Origin: an uncultured Eubacteriales bacterium
Lineage (GTDB): Bacteria > Bacillota > Clostridia > Christensenellales > Aristaeellaceae
Reading direction: 5' to 3'
NCBI GenBank assembly: GCA_900548125.1
Contig: URJN01000087.1
Location: forward strand, 1 to 8,273
Length of the DNA stretch: 8,273 nucleotides
Each line of letters opens with the position of its first letter. Within the stretch, counting starts at the first letter, position 1. The notes under the pieces were generated by a model that saw nothing but the letters and a program-made list of their open reading frames with translations, searched no databases and had not been told where the DNA came from. Shown here one piece after another: positions 4,974 through 8,273 of this stretch. Position numbers and translations under genes: made by a program.

Positions 4974-6164
4974 TCAGCATTCTGTCTTTGCCAATTCCGG
5001 CTCATATTCAAGCAGCGCGGCAAGCGTATCGGGGTGAAGCGGCTTTTCCTGCTCGCGCACATGCTCAAGCGTCATGCGCAGTGCCGTATGCATCGCCTCA
5101 TCCAAATCGGTCATGCACAGCTTTCTCAACTCGTCAAGACCGGGATACGGCTTGCGGTTCGGCTCGATCATATCCGCCAAATAGATAATCTTTTCGAGCT
5201 TCGTCATGTTCGCGTGCCCCGTCGTATGCCAGCGAATCGCGCTCAGCACCTGGGGATCCGTTACGCCGTATACAGCTTCCGCAAGGTGCATGCCTGCCAC
5301 CGAGTGCATCAACGCCTTAGATTCCTTCATCATCGAATCGAGCTTCTCGCCCTTGGCTGCTTTCACCATTTGGGAAAGCGGCAGGCATTTTGCGCAGTCG
5401 TGCAGGAGTCCGGCAAGTGCCGCCTTTTCCTCGTCCTCTCCGAAACGGCGCGCCATCTCCCGCGCGGTCGCTTCCACGCCGAGGGTGTGCATATAACGCT
5501 GCTCATCGAGTGCTTTTTTCAGCTTATATATCATTTTTTCGCGTTTCATCCATTCAGCTCCATCCGCTTCCAGATAAAGATTATGTTCATGGATATAGTC
5601 TTCAACGGCTTGCGGCACCAGCCCCGCAAGGCTTTGTCCTGCCCTGACCCGCTCACGAATGAGCGTAGAAGAAACATCCATTTTTCTCGCATTCAAAAAA
5701 GCGATATCCGCGCCGCGCTCCGTCCAAAGACCTGCCAGAGAAACGACATCCTCCGGCGTCTCTCCTTCGCGCATCATCACAAGAAACCGACAGCGTTCAA
5801 TCACCTTGTCAACCTGACGCCACGTTCCCAAGGCGCGAAGCGTATCCGCCCCAATGAGGTAAATCAGCTCGCAATCCGGCATCTTTGCATGCAGATTCGC
5901 CAGTGTATCGACCGTATAGATTACGCCGCCGCGGTCGATTTCCTCTCTGGAAACCGACATGCCCTGCTCGTTTTCAATAGCAAGCTCGACCATGCGCAGA
6001 CGGTCGTATTTATCAGCAAGCCCGTCATGCTTATGCGGCGGGTTGCCCGTCGGCAGAAAAAGCACGCTGTCCACAGCTCCGCTTTCAATCGCCGCTCTTG
6101 CCAAATACACATGCCCACAGTGAACAGGATTAAAACTGCCGCCCATCAGACCGATTCTCGGCAT
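4974..6164 (-). CDS. nadD: fused nicotinate-nucleotide adenylyltransferase (NadD) and YqeK-type HD hydrolase
   Basis: A 396-residue two-domain protein. Residues 1-200 are NadD, which adenylates nicotinate mononucleotide in NAD synthesis. It shows GGSFNPVHCGH (8-18) with the nucleotide-binding histidines and VSSTLIRERV (164-173). Residues about 206-396 are a YqeK-type HD domain, a family shown to cleave diadenosine tetraphosphate symmetrically. Its metal ligands are His226, His255-Asp256 in AGLLHDCAK, likely His287, the HTTGH segment (313-317) and Asp331 in IIYLADMIEP. In Bacillus these are separate adjacent genes. An in-frame ATG at 5549, with GGAG 8 bases before it, could still give free YqeK of 191 residues. 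The start at 6164 is chosen for AAGGAGG 8 bases upstream and the immediate GGSFNP context; a reading from 6209 lies across the promoter. First gene of the operon. Confidence 0.95.
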   Translation of the reverse strand: MPRIGLMGGSFNPVHCGHVYLARAAIESGAVDSVLFLPTGNPPHKHDGLADKYDRLRMVELAIENEQGMSVSREEIDRGGVIYTVDTLANLHAKMPDCELIYLIGADTLRALGTWRQVDKVIERCRFLVMMREGETPEDVVSLAGLWTERGADIAFLNARKMDVSSTLIRERVRAGQSLAGLVPQAVEDYIHEHNLYLEADGAEWMKREKMIYKLKKALDEQRYMHTLGVEATAREMARRFGEDEEKAALAGLLHDCAKCLPLSQMVKAAKGEKLDSMMKESKALMHSVAGMHLAEAVYGVTDPQVLSAIRWHTTGHANMTKLEKIIYLADMIEPNRKPYPGLDELRKLCMTDLDEAMHTALRMTLEHVREQEKPLHPDTLAALLEYEPELAKTEC

Positions 6165-6207
6165 CGTTCTTTCCTCCTTCATCACGCAAAACAGCACATG
6201 ATACATC

Positions 6208-6216
6208 ATTATATCA
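6208..6216 (-). promoter_or_regulatory. extended -10 promoter of the nadD operon
   Basis: On the minus strand TGATATAAT combines a perfect -10 TATAAT (6208-6213) with an upstream TG, an extended -10 element that can work with a poor -35. The -35 region about 17 bases upstream (near 6231-6236, TTTTCG) is weak. The leader would be about 35 bases, ending at the AAGGAGG ribosome site. Confidence 0.7.
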
Positions 6217-6310
6217 AATTTCCGCCGCTCCGAAAAGAGGAAGCCGCATACAATTTTAAAAAAGCGCGAAATCTAAGACCATCCTTCTCCTTTATCCGGA
6301 GGTTTTCTGC

Positions 6311-7132
6311 ATGACATCGCCTTTTGACAGCAAAAACCACATTGCGACCGCGCTGGACAGACTGGCTCTGCGTCTGCTTCTCTTTATGCTGTGCGTCTTT
6401 TACTTCTTTTATCTCTGGCACAGCGGCGTCAGCAGCCTGATTGCGGGCAGCGCACTGTTTCTGCTCGTTCTGCTCTTCATTCTCCTGCTGGAACGGCGCA
6501 CGCTCACCACGCGGGATCACGCTCTGCGCGTGCGCATCGGCGGCGCGATTGCGCTTGAAGAGCTTCTCGTTCTGCCTTCCGAGCAGGCGGCGCAGAGCAT
6601 CTGCACGCTGCTCTGCGAATCGCTCGGCGCAAAGCCGCTCGGCAGCGCCAAGCTGCTCTACGACGGCAAAACCTATCTGGTACGCTGTGCGCAATGTCTC
6701 TCCGGCTCAAACGCGAGCGAAGGAGATGTGCTTTCCGCTCATCGAGCCAAGATTTCTGCCGACGCCGAGCTGTGTATTCTTGCCAGCACAGGCGGTTTTT
6801 CGCCCGCCGCCCTGCGCGCGGGCGAATGGCTCGAACCGCCTGTCCGACTGATTTCCGGCAGACAGCTTGCCCTGCTCTTTGGTCAGCGTCATCCCGCAAC
6901 AGACGAAGAAATCGCCCGACGCGCCCGACGTCAGCGTTCACCCTTTACCCGACAGCGTATTCAGGCTCTTGCGCTGTCCCCCGCAAAGCAGAAACGCTAT
7001 CTGCTCTGCGCCTTCCTGCTCACGGTCTTTTACCTGATGTTTGGTTCGTACTCCGCGCTGATTTCCGGTATCGCTTCCTTTGTGCTGGCGATGCTCTGCG
7101 CCAGAAGGAATCACAGGGCGTTCAGGTTGTAG
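6311..7132 (+). CDS. membrane protein with a degenerate Mrr-type nuclease-like domain
   Basis: A 273-residue protein that I do not recognise as a named gene. Two membrane helices lie near the N-terminus (about 20-36 and 39-60) and two near the C-terminus (about 229-246 and 247-263). Both ends and the soluble middle would then sit on the same side, probably the cytoplasm. The middle (about 90-190) resembles the Mrr/restriction-endonuclease fold: the helix LCESLGAKPL, then GKTYLVRC, then CILASTGGFSPAALRAGEWL, then VRLISGRQLALLF. The usual acidic GDGGID stretch appears deleted, and the Q-x-K core (VQCKR in active enzymes) is VRCAQ, so no cleavage is expected. A basic linker RRARRQR (203-209) follows. 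CGGAGG 8 bases upstream supports the start. It is divergent from nadD, and its 3' end overlaps the TrmN6 gene by 11 bases. A weak -10-like TACAAT lies at 6249-6254. Function unknown. Confidence 0.8.
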   Translation: MTSPFDSKNHIATALDRLALRLLLFMLCVFYFFYLWHSGVSSLIAGSALFLLVLLFILLLERRTLTTRDHALRVRIGGAIALEELLVLPSEQAAQSICTLLCESLGAKPLGSAKLLYDGKTYLVRCAQCLSGSNASEGDVLSAHRAKISADAELCILASTGGFSPAALRAGEWLEPPVRLISGRQLALLFGQRHPATDEEIARRARRQRSPFTRQRIQALALSPAKQKRYLLCAFLLTVFYLMFGSYSALISGIASFVLAMLCARRNHRAFRL

Positions 7133-7847
7133 TTTCTCCGTATATTCGGCGCATTTCGTCCGTAAACCCACCATTTTCGTCATGCGTAATCAGCATCGGC
7201 AGGAAATGAAGCCCCGGCTTTCCCCTCTTTTTTCCCTCGACCAGCACCAGCTTCGGCTGTGCTTCCGGTCGGGACACAATCAGCCGCACCTTTTTCGGCT
7301 CGACCTGCGCGGCGCGCATCGCATCACAAAGCTCCAGCATCCGCGGTGCCGGAAAGACCACGCAGAGCCGCCCGCCGTATTGCAAAACCCGTGCGCAGGC
7401 GGCTATCCACGCCTCCAGCGTACAATCCGAATCGCTTCGGGATACGGCGCGCACTGCTTCCGGACTGACCAGCCCCGCCCCCGCCCTGGTATACGGCGGA
7501 TTGGTCACGACAAGCTGCACACATTCATGCCCGATGATTCTCGCCGCGTCACGGCAATCCGCACAATGTACACGGATGCGCTCCTGCAAGCCGTTGAGCG
7601 CCACGCTTCGACTCGCCATATCCGCCACATCCGGCTGAATCTCAAACGCATCAAACGTCGTTCCCTCTGCGCGTGCGCTGAGCAGCAGCGGCAGAACGCC
7701 TGTACCCGTTCCCATATCGCAGACCCGTTCTCCGGGCTTGATTGCCGCAAAATCCGCGAGCAGCACGGCGTCCGTACCGAAGCGAAAGCCCTTTTCATCC
7801 TGAATGATGCGCAATCCGCTGCGCTGCAAATCGTCAATCCGCTGCAT
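7122..7847 (-). CDS. trmN6: tRNA1(Val) (adenine(37)-N6)-methyltransferase
   Basis: A 241-residue Rossmann-fold methyltransferase of the YfiC/YabB family, which N6-methylates A37 next to the anticodon using S-adenosylmethionine. The N-terminal substrate region reads GFRFGTDAVLLADF (20-33). Motif I is CDMGTGTGVLPLL (43-55), and the catalytic NPPY is at 116-119 within LVVTNPPYTRAG. Length is typical. The start has GGAGG 7 bases upstream (7855-7859). In Bacillus the homologue yabB sits near yabA and rsmI; neither is visible here. The gene is convergent with the membrane-protein gene, sharing 11 bases, and may be co-transcribed with the small gene 42 bases upstream. The family assignment is firm, the exact tRNA target is by analogy. 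Confidence 0.92.
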   Translation of the reverse strand: MQRIDDLQRSGLRIIQDEKGFRFGTDAVLLADFAAIKPGERVCDMGTGTGVLPLLLSARAEGTTFDAFEIQPDVADMASRSVALNGLQERIRVHCADCRDAARIIGHECVQLVVTNPPYTRAGAGLVSPEAVRAVSRSDSDCTLEAWIAACARVLQYGGRLCVVFPAPRMLELCDAMRAAQVEPKKVRLIVSRPEAQPKLVLVEGKKRGKPGLHFLPMLITHDENGGFTDEMRRIYGETTT

Positions 7848-7889
7848 CGTCTTTCCTCCGATTGTTTATAGAATAAGCGAGCAGCTTCA

Positions 7890-7997
7890 TCATTCTTCCC
7901 GCCCTTCGTTTGCGACAGTGACACCAATTGCTTTTGTCATCCCAGCGGCGGAATCTCCGATGACGCTGTTTATCAGGTCATGGATTCGTTTCAGCAT
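7890..7997 (-). CDS. putative 35-residue small protein
   Basis: The reading frame begins MLKRIHDLINSVIGDSAAGM and ends ANEGREE. AGGAG (8004-8008) sits 6 bases before the ATG, a well-placed ribosome site. The first ~25 residues could form an amphipathic helix with hydrophobic Leu, Ile and Val spaced along it; the C-terminus is acidic. It ends 42 bases before the TrmN6 start, so co-transcription is plausible. I recognise no family. The same frame extends upstream to a TTG at 8132, but that part is cysteine-rich, lacks a ribosome site and overlaps predicted hairpins, so the short form is preferred. It may be non-coding leader instead. Confidence 0.45.
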   Translation of the reverse strand: MLKRIHDLINSVIGDSAAGMTKAIGVTVANEGREE

Positions 7998-8009
7998 ACG
8001 AAACTCCTG

Positions 8010-8080
8010 ATATTTTTGCGTCTTTAACCCCTGCCGTCCGCAATAGACAGACGCATAAGCACCGCAAGGGCATGCGCTCT
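8010..8080 (-). promoter_or_regulatory. leader with mutually exclusive hairpins
   Basis: Read on the minus strand, CGCAT (8072-8076) pairs with ATGCG (8052-8056) around an inner GC-CC-TTGC-GG-GC hairpin. The same ATGCG region also belongs to TGCGTCT (8049-8055), which pairs perfectly with AGACGCA (8017-8023) just before the AGGAG ribosome site of the small gene. The two stems share bases, so they cannot form together. This could be a cis-acting switch or attenuator. It matches no riboswitch consensus I know, and chance pairing is possible. Confidence 0.3.
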
Positions 8081-8168
8081 GCCGAACACACAGTATTGCC
8101 AAGCAGAAAACATCAAAGTGCGTCGTTTCCAAAGGAATTTCATTCGTTCGAAAGTCGGAGCTTTCAAA

Positions 8169-8273
8169 TCAGTCTTTGCAAATAATCTTCGAGCCTTCAC
8201 CATCCACGATAATTCCCTGATGGTTGTTAATAGGGCATAGATTCAAATCTGAAAACTCCGTCATAATTTTCTC
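8169..8273 (-). CDS. possible C-terminal end of an unknown protein (partial)
   Basis: The minus strand is open from the window edge to a TGA at 8169-8171, giving 34 residues that include NLCPINNHQGIIVDGEG and end SKIICKD. The codons give a plausible mix of hydrophobic and charged residues. The stretch looks AT-richer than the genes to its left. Nothing in it identifies a family. Between it and the small gene (8009-8168) I see only hairpins and no further gene. Confidence 0.35.
   Translation of the reverse strand, partial: EKIMTEFSDLNLCPINNHQGIIVDGEGSKIICKD

Noticed and set aside
3892..5037. Plus-strand frame of 381 codons, rich in Arg and His
   Set aside because: It lies antisense to NusG-II, rsfS and the ends of their neighbours, and its composition is typical of a reversed GC-rich gene.
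4929..6314. Plus-strand frame of 461 codons opposite nadD-yqeK
   Set aside because: The minus strand carries unmistakable NadD and HD-domain motifs; the plus frame has none and runs across the nadD promoter.
7080..7871. Plus-strand frame of 263 codons opposite trmN6
   Set aside because: The minus strand carries motif I and NPPY; the plus frame has no family features.
7890..8132. 80-codon version of the small protein starting at TTG 8132
   Set aside because: There is no ribosome site at that start, the extra part is an odd cysteine-rich stretch, and the internal ATG at 7997 has AGGAG at good spacing.
8009..8168. Possible tRNA, 4.5S, 6S RNA or known riboswitch
   Set aside because: None of the conserved cores I know could be matched (no T-loop GGTTCGA motif, SRP tetraloop or known aptamer consensus); only generic hairpins were seen.

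Overview
The window reads as a chromosomal housekeeping region of a Gram-positive Bacillota bacterium, most likely a gut- or rumen-type clostridium of moderately high GC. Four things point there: strong GGAGG-type Shine-Dalgarno sites before almost every gene, sigma-A-like promoters, a nadD-yqeK-rsfS gene order of the kind known from Bacillus, and the NusG-domain-II plus Gx-transporter pair that is common in clostridia. Finer taxonomy cannot be read from the sequence.

Layout from left to right. (1) A minus-strand galactokinase loses its recognisable sequence in the last ~25 codons before a stop at the window edge; the first ~80 bases look AT-richer and foreign. (2) A divergent intergenic region (946-1150) carries two back-to-back promoters, each giving a transcript with a 5' hairpin; the right-hand one drives a histidine-phosphatase/phosphoglycerate-mutase-like gene. 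(3) A short region with a near-consensus promoter and two copies of an inverted repeat precedes a marR-degV operon, which ends at a very strong terminator. (4) A minus-strand operon, reading 6164 down to 3393, encodes a fused NadD-YqeK protein, RsfS, a membrane-anchored NusG-domain-II protein with a long Pro/Thr/Ala/Glu linker, and a Gx-transporter-family membrane protein. It starts at an extended -10 promoter and ends at its own hairpin, convergent with the degV terminator. (5) A divergent plus-strand gene encodes a four-helix membrane protein whose middle domain resembles an Mrr-type nuclease fold that has lost its catalytic residues. (6) Convergent with it, and overlapping by 11 bases, is a minus-strand TrmN6-type tRNA methyltransferase, preceded by a possible 35-residue small protein and a leader with mutually exclusive hairpins. 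(7) The right edge holds the possible C-terminal end of another minus-strand gene in an AT-richer stretch.

The genes share translation and cofactor themes: NAD synthesis and dinucleotide turnover (NadD-YqeK), ribosome dormancy (RsfS) and tRNA modification (TrmN6). The MarR-DegV pair suggests regulated fatty-acid binding. No mobile-element gene, CRISPR array, tRNA or rRNA was identified. The least ordinary items are the altered galactokinase end, the phosphatase lacking its usual catalytic glutamate, the fused NadD-YqeK with a surviving internal start, the membrane-bound dead-nuclease-like protein and the switch-like leader near 8010-8080. None of these amounts to a demonstrated new system.
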